Below are positions 26,201 to 35,890 of a stretch of DNA of 64,000 bases, in pieces; position 1 is the stretch's first letter, and every line of letters begins with the position of its first letter. The notes under the pieces were generated by a model. It was not told the origin of the DNA. It did no database searches and worked only from the letters and a program-made list of their open reading frames with translations. A program made the position numbers and the translations under genes. The stretch is from the NCBI GenBank assembly GCA_006937955.1, contig SSNP01000309.1:248001-312000 (forward strand), written 5' to 3'. This DNA comes from Pachypanchax playfairii. Taxonomy: Eukaryota > Chordata > Actinopteri > Cyprinodontiformes > Aplocheilidae.

Positions 26201-26504
26201 TTGACTTTCCATATCTTGTGTTTTCTCTTTCAGCTCTTGGTTTTCTTGAGCTTCTCGTGTTCCTTCTTCTTGATGTTTCCATCACTTCAGATCACTAAAT
26301 TTAACGTTAATGCCTTTTTCTGCAGTTTGTCAACCACCACTTTGTCCATTAGCAATTACACGCTTGTCCATCTAGATCTGGAAGTTCCACACTCTCTAAG
26401 CCCAGTCATTCTCAAGCCTCTAGATGGAGCCTTCCAGGTTGAATGTGGGAACTCCAGCTTCTACACAACTTCTTTTTGTTTTGCATTTTTTATGTCCCAT
26501 GAAA

Positions 26505-26688
26505 ATCATTCATCCGTTTCTATAGATGGTTGTTCCTGTCAGGGTCACGTAGGGGTTAGTGCCTATCTCCAGAAGTCACAGAAACAAACCATGCACACTC
26601 AGTTCATGCAGAGATGCCCCTGCTGGGTGTTTGACCAGCAACCTACCTGCTGTGAGCGAAAAGAGCTAACCAATCAAACACCGTGCAG
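26505..26688 (+). repeat. Degenerate common fish interspersed repeat
   Basis: The left part 'tcatccgtttctatagatgg' followed by 'ttcctgtcagggtcacgtag' and the right part ending 'agctaaccaatcaaacaccg' plus 'tgcag' correspond to a widespread teleost repeat. Its usual form begins 'ccatccattttctat...cctgtcagggtcac' and ends 'gctaaccactgcgccaccgt' plus 'gcag'. The middle is deleted between the 'tatctccag' and 'atgcacactcag' blocks. This explains why a 167-codon ORF at 26201-26704 is not a gene. The assignment is from memory, without a repeat search. Confidence 0.65.
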
Positions 26689-26689
26689 A

Positions 26690-29600
26690 TTAAAAAAAAT
26701 CTAACATCCTCTAAATAAATTATGCAGAAAAAAATTGATACTTTACATCCAGCTGATTAAATATTAATTACTTTAAGAAAAACAAATGTAAAAATGTCAA
26801 ACTATGAAGTGTTCTTAAAATCCATTTAATATAAATGAGCATTCAGTATGCACACTGCTCATGTTTAAAAAAGAGTTTGGATTCATGCTTCGCTTCTGCA
26901 CAGCTTTATATGACATCCATGGTGTCCAACATTACAAAATGTTTTTCTTTATGGATGAACGGACGTTGACACCAAGGGAACGAGTCTCATTTTATCAGTG
27001 TTTTTCCATCCAGCAGTAAAAAATGAAAAGTAATGCATGAGAACAAATGCAAGGTGTTAAACCATGTGGATTAAATATATTCTTCATTTTGTGTCAAATT
27101 TTCTGAGGTTTTGGAATTCAACTGCAAAATTTCTGATTATTTGAATTTTTCAAGGCACTAGAAACAACTTGTGAAGAACATGAGCTCCATATTTCTCCAT
27201 AACAAGCAAACCAAACTGTGGAAACTGGAGTTTAAATTCTATAGTAAATTATTGTTTTCCTGGAAAAACTTGTAAAGTTTGTTGCACAACCAGCCAATTA
27301 ATTTTACTGTTTTTACCTGAAAACAGATTAATATAAAGAAGCAAACATGCAGCATAGTTATGTCATGAGAATAAAGCGAGCCGTAATTCCCAAGAGTATA
27401 TACAACCTCTGAAACCTCCTAATTAAGTAACTGTATTTTTAGAATAAAAATAAAACAAGATACCATATTTAACAGCTCAGGAGTTCTTTGATGGTAGTCT
27501 GTTTTTTTCTCATTAGTGATGTCAGGGGTAATCATGGAGCAAAGCTGCAAAAAAATCAATAGCATGCCTGCAGATTTATTCTTCACGTTGCTCTTCCTTA
27601 ACACTTACATCAATGTCAACTTTTAAAACTGAAATTAATGATAGAACTTTGAAATGTGACGTGTTTGTTTGTTTCACCGTAATTAAGGTGCGGTCAACAT
27701 GCAAACTGTGTTTTAGGAGCTCCGAAACAATATTTCTCTACAGTGAGTGAATCGAGTACAGCATGAGGTTTTCATAACCCTATCTCGACCTCGAGCCATG
27801 ACCCCAGGCATGTTAGATGTAACAACAATAACAATGCTTCATACCTTCTTCTCTTTTACTGTATTTTTGCAGCCTGGTTACAGCACCACATACTGGTCTG
27901 GCCTTGTAAATAAAAAGCTTTAAGTTGTTTTCTATGTTTTTGTGTAGATGAGTGTTTCTAGAAATGATCAGTTCAGTTCGTAAAAATAATTTTAGAAACA
28001 ACAAAAGTTTCATGGAAAAACACTGTTTTTCCATGCGAATAAGCCCTAAATAATATCTGACAAATTCCTTTACAGATGACGTCAACCAGAATCCGTGAGT
28101 CTCTGCAGCCCATCCTGCCAATCAGAGCCAATCAGAGATGAGAGCAGGATGAGATGGCAGTCTGCTTCCCTTTAAGATTGTTTATGAGTGCATTATATCA
28201 TAAAAATAATTATGATGGAATTTAATTTCACATATGACTCATGTCAACCCACTCTGAAGTCAACCCAGAGGATTCAGTCTAGTTAATAACACAGTGGAAG
28301 TGGCTCGCTCCATGCAAACAACACAAACTGGAGAGGTTATAAAGCTGCTCATTTAATCATGGCTGCCAGAGCCCAAGCCCAAAAAGAAGTGAATGGACCA
28401 ACAGTGCTGAGACCCCTGAGAGGAAGCACTTTGGAGAAGAAGTCTGTGAAGTATGTGAGCTGCAAAAGAAAGTGAGCGACAGGGGAGAGGGAGACCATGC
28501 AACCACTTCCCTGGATCCATCTGTCAGTGAGCCAGTGGGCCCACTGGTTCTGTTGTCCCTCTGGCATCCTGACTCTTCCTATTAGCCTGCTAGTTAGACT
28601 GGCATTTAGACTGGCAGGACAGATTCGAGCAGGAGCCAAAGGGTTTCCTGTTTTGGGGTAGCAGCAAACTAATGTAAAACAGTGGAAAAGCTCAAAGGAG
28701 CACACGGCAATATGCTGCAGCTGCCTCCTCCAATCACGTCAGTCTGGCTTAATTTGATTCCACTGCGACAGGATTCAATTACATTTTATTAATTTTGGCA
28801 CAGTGCGACTACATCGAGGTTGATTCAATTTCTGGCGATGCAATTTAACTAGATGCAATCAGATTCACTCGAATTGAATGAATTTTTAAACATAATCTCA
28901 TCCTGTCTTCCGCCCTCTGTGTAAATCTTCCCATTGCACTAATTTTCCTCTTTTTGGGATTCAGAATGCAGAATTTAATGAGTGATGCTGAACTCGTCCT
29001 GAAAAGGAACCCCAACTGTTTAGTGGTTCTGAGTTTTCTTGGTTTCTGGATGAAAGAGACTACCTGAAGAGAACATTAGCTTCTTCAATGACAAAGACGG
29101 GCAATTCAGGAGAATACAGAAGAAGTTTGGTCGAAGATATTACTGAACATGCTGCTGTTTTTTCCCTCTGCATGTCAAATAACCTTTATGTTCATCTACT
29201 GGAGCTTGTGACGGAATGTCATTTCTCCTCAGTGCTGCTGCTTAAAATGCTTACAAGCACAAAATGTTATTGCAAAACAATCATTCGTCAAATAGGCATA
29301 AATATATTTGGCTACACATTTAAACCTGTGATAGAAACAGACTTGAGCAGATGGTTTAAACAGCTTTGGCTGGAAGCTACTGCAGGAGAGGAAGGACGTG
29401 TCTGGAGGAGCTGTTGAACAGCTCATGTGATGCTCATGGACGTCTTATGAGACACTGAGCTCACATTGTACTGAACTGCTTGTGTTTTTGTGCCTATACT
29501 TCTTGTTCCAAGGCTTTGTGCGGTTGTTTTGATCTTTTGGTCAAATCCCAACCAAAGATGCTAATCTGTAATCCCGACATACTTTGAAATTGATCCACAA

Positions 29601-31394
29601 GAGCTAAAACAAAGAATTTGAAAAAACGTACAAGGCGATCAACGGGACAAACATCATGGCAGAACTACTCGGGAACACATCAACATTTACAGTAATATAA
29701 TTCAAACTGTAGGAAATATTGTTTTTGTTTTGATCACCTCTAGTTTTTACATTTATATGTAAACACAAGCTACCAACAGCTGATGAAGTGTTGATTATTA
29801 TAAATCCTTCTTGAGGATTTCAAACATCCAAACATTACTTCCAGTAAAGTTCCAACTGTGTTTCTTTATTGTTCTATCACTTGATTTGTCTGCATTGTGC
29901 AAAGAAAGGACAAGTTCCAGTAAAAAACTATGCTGCGGCTACAAACATCCTGCTTGATTTCAGATGTACAGGAGAAACTCTCCGGTGGTTCAGGCCTCTC
30001 CTAAAATTGTGCAAATCGTTCCTGGATCACAAAAAACCACCTACTGATCTGAAGTGACTCCCCAAAAGCATCTCCTGACCTAAAAACTGCATTTCTTAAA
30101 AAGCAGTATAACCCACAGCAATCACTGAACATCAAGCTGTTAGAATAATCTTAACTATAAAAATTACCTGGAAAACTGTATCTGGAGACCCTTTAGATTA
30201 AAACTAAGTTTGGCTCTCTGAAATCAAAAGAAATAAAACTGGCTCAAGAGTTTCATATATTTAAGTTCTTTAATTTAATAGGTAGAAGTACCTGCTCAGC
30301 AGGTCTTCTAGCTGAACAGAAGCTCGTTAATCACCTATTGATTCAAACAGATGTGCTGGAGCAAAGAAACACCTAAAACATTCAGGATGGTGGTCCTCCA
30401 GGATTAAACACCGCTTGTCTACACGATTCGTGGGAACGTTTGAACATCACTAAATCAGTAAAAACCGACAAACCAAACTTTAGATTTCATTGTATGTGAT
30501 ATGTGGATTCCTGAAGTAGTGAAAGGAGATTTAAATCTTTGAGTTGGATATCCTGTGTGGTATTCTCCAGCAAGATAATCCCAAACATCAAAAATCCTTA
30601 ATTTAATATACCTATTACTACATCAGTGGGTATTATATCTCTGTTGAGGGCAAAGTTGCCAATAAGTTCTTTTTCAATCACCTTGCTGACAAATAATCCA
30701 TCCTTTTTCCAGATTACAGTGTGTCTTTGTCACTGAGGTTTACAGGTTTCTTGGAACTGCTTGAATCATGAGAGCAAAAACATTTTACCCTGTTGTAGGT
30801 TAATAGTTCAAGTGTCTGAGAAACAGGAGGTGAGAAAAATATGTCGTCATCACATTGAAAAAGCAGAAACTCATTTACTTTTCAATCTTCATTCATTTCC
30901 AGAGAGCTGATCTCCCTCCATGTGAGAAGCTTGGCAGTGCTTTTTGCAGTTATTGGAGTATTTAGAAGACAGCATTCTTCTCCGGTCAAATATTCAATGT
31001 ACCAATTCAAAGTAAGGCCAGCACTCGGTGGATCGAGTGCTGAAGGGCAGACATGAGAAATCAAAAGCTTGCAGGCAAATAAATAGCATATCCATAACAC
31101 CGAGATTGCCCTTTGTACAATCCCGAGCCCTGCTGACTCCAGTCGTTCCTTCAAATTGATGTCTCATGCACAGCTGCCTCGAGGGACCGATTTCATTTTC
31201 ATATATGTACTGGATCTTTATACGCCAGCGAGTGTGTTAATCAAATGATGCTGTCAAGTTTCCCTTACAGGGAAAGACGCAGGTCATTCCTTTTGTGAGC
31301 AAAAGGAATCAAATTATCAGGAAAGACGGAAAGTTTTAGGGAACAAATCTTGATCAAAAGAATGTGAGACTGCCGGACACGAGGTGCGGGATAT
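26690..31394. other. No gene seen; intron-like DNA
   Basis: AT-rich sequence with chance ORFs up to 118 codons (minus strand, 28349-28705) lacking recognisable domains. A short low-order repeat of GATTCAATT-like words lies at 28751-28890. If the exon at 33.6 kb is genuine, this is probably its first intron. Confidence 0.45.
28751..28890. repeat. Degenerate GATTCAATT-like word repeat
   Basis: Variants of 'gattcaatt', 'gatgcaatt' and 'gattcactc' recur five or six times in about 140 bp, with irregular spacing. It could be an old tandem array or a decayed interspersed repeat. The pattern is weak. Confidence 0.3.
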
Positions 31395-31500
31395 CTGACA
31401 TGTCTCTGACATGCATCTGACATGCCTCTGACATGTCTCTAACGTGCATCTCACATGTCCCTAACATGTCTCTGACGTGCATCTCACATGTCCCTGACAT
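31395..31500 (+). repeat. 11-bp minisatellite, 9.6 copies
   Basis: Nine consecutive 11-bp units of CTGACATGTCT type plus a 7-base partial copy. Variant units recur every third copy (ending GCAT, then GTCC or GCCT, then GTCT), so a 33-bp higher-order period overlies the 11-bp one. There are no unique spacers, so it is not a CRISPR-like array. Confidence 0.95.
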
Positions 31501-32001
31501 CCGAGCATTTGAGGCAAAGGTTGTATGTTTTTTATGTCAAACCAGAACTGGATGCGAGCAAACCTAAGCTCACTGTGCAAAGAGACAAACTAAAGCATGA
31601 GGACATAAATCTTTTAAACCCTTAGCTGCTGACACCCCCCAACCACCCCCAGAGATACAGCGAAATATCTTAATTACGCCACTTAACATCACATCGGCGA
31701 GTCCCGGGTGAGCCCAAGCAAGCATGTAATTCTTTGTACTAAGCATCTGTAACAGCCAAATACATAAACCTTCAAGGATGCACACTCAAGTGCAGGGAAA
31801 GACGGAGAGCTGGGAGTTTCAAAGCAAATGTTTTTCCTTCCAGGAGCCAGAGGATATCAGCAGCATTAGCTTACAGGAGTCAGGGCACCTGCTGCAGACT
31901 TCCGTCATCATGAATCTGACAAAACAACATGTTTCTGGTTCTAATCCATAGTGTCTGTTCCAAGGCTGGTCTCCACTGATAAAAGACTCTGAGCACCACC
32001 G

Positions 32002-32037
<36 letters not shown>

Positions 32038-33584
32038 NNNNNNNNNNCCCCCCCCCCCCCCCCTGCCAGCTCTTCCAGCAAACTGAAGACATCGTTCATT
32101 AGGTCAATCTGCATGGACTGTGGAATCTGAAAAACTTTGGATAGGAATGAGAATTGGTTGATTGGTGATGTAATATTACTGCAACACATTGTAAGAAAGA
32201 AAAGAATGAATATTTAAAGTTTAGAGCTTAAGGACAGCAGTTTGTCTTTGTTCAACCTCACTATTTAATATTTAATGACTTCCCATGAGAAATGCAGCTC
32301 GGAATGTTTCCGCTTTGTCTCTTTTCCATTATTTCAGTTTCCTAATGAGCCTTTATAAACTGTCATAATACAATGAAATAAAACAATGTTAATGATCAGC
32401 TTCTTGTTGTGATGAAGACGTTGTTTTAATTCAGAAAATCAAATCTTTACTCCACAAAACTCCTTTGCCGATTAATAACTTGAACGTTGATACAAATGAT
32501 TGAAATCTCCACCCTTCCACCTTTCAGAGAAGAAATATCTGCATGCAACATGCTTTAACGAGCAGTCCTGGCATCACTTTACAGCGCTCTACCCCCACCT
32601 GCCGTTGTGCGCCAGGAAGCCAGTGTGGCCACACTGCAAACAAAATAAGAATCTACTAATCCATCAGCCTGTTACTCAAGTCTCCAGTCATGTTGACACG
32701 TTAAACACGAGAAAAGAATCACTTCAAATACATTTTCTAAAAGCAACATGGTTGTAATTCTCAATGGAAGCGTATGTTGCGCGTGTTGGAACTTATTTAG
32801 TGTAAAATCTGTGTGCGCTTCTGCTCTTTAAGAACTGATGCTGTAAAGCTCGACTGCTTGGCCATTTTTCGCATAAAGCTCAGCCTCCATCGGCGGCGAC
32901 GCGCATCACTGACCAGGACATAATTAAGAACACAAGAAGGAGGGGAGAAGCAGCTGTGTAAGAAACGCTTCCAGCCTTCGCCTGAACAGGTGCGCCACGT
33001 AGTCCAATTAAGAGCGGAGCGGAGCGTCACTCCGCTTCCGCAAATTCAGCGCGTATTCCCAAACTTTCAGAGGCATTTCTCTCGAGAAACCGCATTATCT
33101 CGCCCAGGATGCGCACACGGACCGAGGAGAGATGTTCCATCTCCAATCTGCTGCAACACTCAGTGGACAGGAGAGAAAAACAAGGCGGTGGTCTAAATAA
33201 ATAATCTCAGAATCTGGACTTCAAGATCTGCCAGATGAAGTTTGGTGACGATTCTAACCACGAAGCAGGACAGACGAATAAAATAAATCCAGTAAAGAAA
33301 CGCAGCGTCAAACACGCTTAAGAAATGATCAAATACTGATGAGATCAGTTTCTGTCCGGGGAGGACAGAGTGAGGCTCTTTAAAAGGACCCCCATCATAA
33401 TCCCCCTTTTCAGTGAGAAAGCATTGTGGCCCCAGTAAGACGTGCCCCAACTACCAAACAACATCCACTTAAACAATCCGCCTCGCTCTCCTCCACTTCT
33501 CCGCCTGTCGCATATCAAGATGGCACAGAACTTGTCCACAAAGTCGCCAAAGCTCGAAGGTTTCTCACTCTCACACCTCGCATC
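31501..33584. other. No gene seen; start of putative intron 1
   Basis: Apart from the poly-C tract with gap, no feature is recognised. From about 32880 to 33130 the DNA becomes rich in CpG (for example cggcggcgacgcgc and gagcggagcggagcg), forming the downstream shoulder of the CpG-rich promoter region of the minus-strand exon. Confidence 0.45.
32003..32063. other. Poly-C tract with 10-N assembly gap
   Basis: 35 C residues (32003-32037), ten Ns (32038-32047), then 16 more C (32048-32063). The Ns mark a small assembly gap inside a C/G homopolymer. Its true length is unknown, and poly-glycine ORFs read across it are artefacts. Confidence 0.98.
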
Positions 33585-33590
33585 TCTTAC

Positions 33591-33642
33591 CTTGACTGAT
33601 GCCGACGAGCGCCCCGAGGACCAGAACCACTCTGAGCATCAT
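33591..33642 (-). CDS. Putative first coding exon encoding a signal peptide
   Basis: The minus strand opens with tandem ATGs (33642 and 33639; A at -3 of the first) and encodes MMLRVVLVLGALVGISQ plus one base of the next codon, then a consensus-like donor AAG|GTAAGAG (GT at 33590-33589). One basic residue (Arg4) followed by a Val/Leu/Gly/Ala core and a small polar end (GISQ-G) is the shape of a secretory signal peptide. A phase-1 intron just after the signal peptide is common in secreted and cell-surface proteins built from Ig, CUB, EGF or similar modules. The exon sits in CpG-rich DNA with a possible promoter. Downstream exons would lie to the left; none was recognised, so the gene cannot be named. 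An alternative is a chance ATG-to-GT reading, but the combination of hydrophobic core, donor, Kozak context and CpG-rich setting makes that less likely. Confidence 0.6.
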
Positions 33643-33860
33643 TTTCTGGCAGGTTTCGGGCTGTAGGACGCTGCTTTTTCACGTGAAGCTGCTGCGGAAA
33701 ATCGACAAGGGTGACACGCACGCTGTGCTCCGTTCATCCGCTGTCCTGGGCTCCGCTGGCGACTGATCTGCCTCTCCGCTCCTTCCTTCCCTTCCTTCCT
33801 ATACGCGCGCTCCCGATCCTCGCTCGTACTTACTCGGGCGCTGAGGACCCCCCTACAACA
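33643..33860 (-). promoter_or_regulatory. CpG-rich putative promoter and 5' UTR
   Basis: This interval is visibly GC- and CpG-rich compared with the AT-rich surroundings (minus strand GGAGCGCGCGTATAGG and CAGCGCCCGAG). A TATA-like GTATAGG occurs at 33804-33798 on the minus strand, within AAGG repeats. A start site 25-30 bases downstream would give a 5' UTR of roughly 130 bases before the ATG at 33642. The promoter call depends on the exon being real. Confidence 0.45.
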
Positions 33861-33900
33861 TCGATTCCCTTCAGCTCCACTGCTGGAAGCTGTTGGCGGT

Positions 33901-35159
33901 AAACAGACAAGAAGAGATCCACATTCAGGAAACGATATTTCTGTTCTGCATCATTTATTTTGACTTATCTAAAATCTGCAAGAAAGCCACGGGCAAAAGC
34001 CTGTAATCCACATGTCCACAAATTTTAATTAGCAGGGGTGCAGCTAGAATTTTGGGCTTCCTTCTCAAATGTTGCCCCCTTTTATGCTGATGACCCCTGG
34101 AAGCCACCACCCAAAATTCAATTTAGCAGCTGCTGCAAACAATTACATGCACAACATCTGTTAATATTCTTTGCATGCAACATTTGGTTGCAAATGGAAC
34201 CAAATGATGACAAAAGTGTTGTTGTTGTTATTATTATTGTTATTATGATAATTATTATTGGTGTTGTTGTTGTTGTATTTATTATTATATTATTGGCAGC
34301 AACATCATCCTATTTAAGGTTGTTTCACTGTTCACTGTCACCCAAAATGCACATCTCCACAGAACTCCAGCTTGAATGAGGACTAAACCAGAACCCAGAC
34401 AAAAAGCCAGAAGCTGGTTAATACACAAGATCATCAAAAGGCAGCACATGCTACACCTGCCCCATTTTCAACATCAAAGAGCACAAAGAACAATCCAAAA
34501 CAAACTGCAAAGTGTTCAGACCAGTTCGACACAGTGACCGAACCACCCGGTAAATGCACTGTCTCAATATACACACACAGAGGTTTTATATGATGATGTA
34601 ACTGATTATTTTGCATGAAAAAAAGCCTGAAAAGTCAGGTTTTAGATCGCACTTTACATCTGCACTTTCATGTGGTCCCATTACATTTACTAACTAGTCC
34701 AGGTGAGTGAGTATCTAAACATTACATATCAATCATATTAGAATGCACCAGGAACTATATTGTAAATGATTATTATTATTTTTTAATTAATCATGCATTA
34801 TTTGTTATTAGCATGCTCGTCATCATAGTGTTGCTGTTGTGTTGGGTTTCTGTTTGGAGAGAGAAATGTGTAGCAAATCTGTTGGTTTTGACTTAAAGTT
34901 TGTGCTTTCTTTTTTTATTTTTAGCAGGTTTTTGCATTATTTTGGGTGCAGAGACAGATGCAAGAGCTTTTTTAAAATTTTAATAAAAATTAAAGATTTT
35001 TAGATAAAACATGCACTATAAAATGCCATTGAGAGGATATCCTTTGTGCAAGTGAGTTCTTTCCTGTTTGCTAAACAAGTAAACTCTTGTTTTCTTGTTA
35101 AACCTCACTACATTTACATTTTTAATGCTGTCAAATGATTAAAAATTCTGATTTATTAT
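33901..35159. other. No gene seen; TTG/TTA simple repeats
   Basis: AT-rich DNA upstream of the putative promoter. It contains imperfect TTG and TTA trinucleotide runs at about 34217-34300, which account for the Val/Ile-rich 113-codon ORF there. No gene or transposon end was recognised. Confidence 0.5.
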
Positions 35160-35165
35160 ATATGA

Positions 35166-35741
35166 TCAGTGTATACATACAGGCAGTGATACAAGGCAGG
35201 ATGGATCCATGCTTTCATGTTGTTGACGCCAAATTCTGATCCTACCGTCCGAATGTCGCAGCAGAAATCGAGACTCATCAGACCAGGCAACGTTTTTCCA
35301 ATCTTCTATTGTCCAATTTCGATGAGCTTGTGCAAATTGTAGCCTCAGTTTCCTGTTCTTAGCTGAAAGGAGTGGCACCCGGCGTGGTCTTCTGCTGCTG
35401 TAGCGCATCTGCCTCAAAGTTCGACGTACTGTGCGTTCAGAGATGCTCTTCTGCCTACCTTGGTTGTAACAAGTGGTTATTTGAGTCACTGTTGCCTTTC
35501 TATCAGCTCGAACCAGTCTGGCCATTCTCCTCTGACCTCTGGCATCAACAAGGCATTTCCGCCCACAGAACTGCCGCTCACTGGATACTTTTTCTTTTTC
35601 GGACCATTCTCTGTAAACCCTAGAGATGGTTGTGCGTGAAAATCCCAGTAGATCAGCAGTTTCTGAAATACTCAGACCAGCCATTCTGGCACCAACAACC
35701 ATGCCACGTTCAAAGTCACTCAAATCACCTTTCTTCCTCAT
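35166..35741 (-). pseudogene. Truncated Tc1-like transposase
   Basis: From the ATG at 35741 the product starts MRKKGDLSDFERGMVVGARM. Residues about 1-50 form the first helix-turn-helix (ISETADLLGFSRTTISRVYREW) and about 70-125 the second (GRKCLVDARGQRRMARLVRA onward to RRTLRQMRYSSRRP), which in this family bind the inverted repeats. WKNVAWSDESRFLLRHSDGR contains the first catalytic Asp of the DDE/D triad. About 20 residues later the sequence leaves the family (after MDPSCLVS) and stops at 35166, leaving 191 codons of a family usually about 340. The second and third acidic residues are lost, so there is no catalysis. The surviving part has no internal stop or frameshift, which suggests a fairly young insertion. 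An upstream in-frame GTG at 35801 is less likely as the start because MRKKGDLS is the conserved N-terminus. Confidence 0.85.
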
Positions 35742-35888
35742 ACTGATGCTGGTTTGAACTGCAGGAGATTGTCTTGACCATGTGTACATGCCTAAATGCA
35801 CTGAGTTGCCGCCATGTGATTGGCTGATTAGAAATTAAGTGTTAACGAGCAGTTGGACAGGTGTACCTAATAAAGTGGCCGGTGAGTG
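35166..35888 (-). mobile_element. Tc1-like DNA transposon, 3'-truncated
   Basis: The minus-strand 5' end starts CACTCACCGGCCACTTTATT at 35888 with a flanking TA at 35889-35890, a common fish Tc1-family terminal sequence. The transposase gene follows but stops after the first catalytic region; the rest of the catalytic domain and the 3' terminal repeat are missing. The left boundary is approximate: element-like sequence fades at about 35190 and foreign sequence ends the ORF. It is non-autonomous and lacks the second terminus needed for transposition. Confidence 0.85.
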
Positions 35889-35890
35889 TA

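Noticed and set aside
26201..26704. 167-codon plus-strand ORF, one of the longest in the window
   Set aside because: Its second half is a degenerate interspersed repeat (26505-26688) and its first half is T-rich; no domain is seen, so it is a chance frame.
31395..31500. Regular repeats considered as a CRISPR array
   Set aside because: The units are directly tandem with no spacers, in a vertebrate-type genome.
31880..32189. Two overlapping minus-strand ORFs with poly-glycine
   Set aside because: They are read through the poly-C tract and the run of Ns; artefacts of the homopolymer and gap.
34038..34379. 113-codon ORF with a Val/Ile-rich segment resembling a membrane helix
   Set aside because: The segment is translated from TTG/TTA trinucleotide repeats.
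35150..35185. TACACTGATCA on the minus strand, like the start of another Tc1 family's terminal repeat
   Set aside because: The match ends after 11 bases and no second terminus exists; a chance match at the truncation point is as likely.
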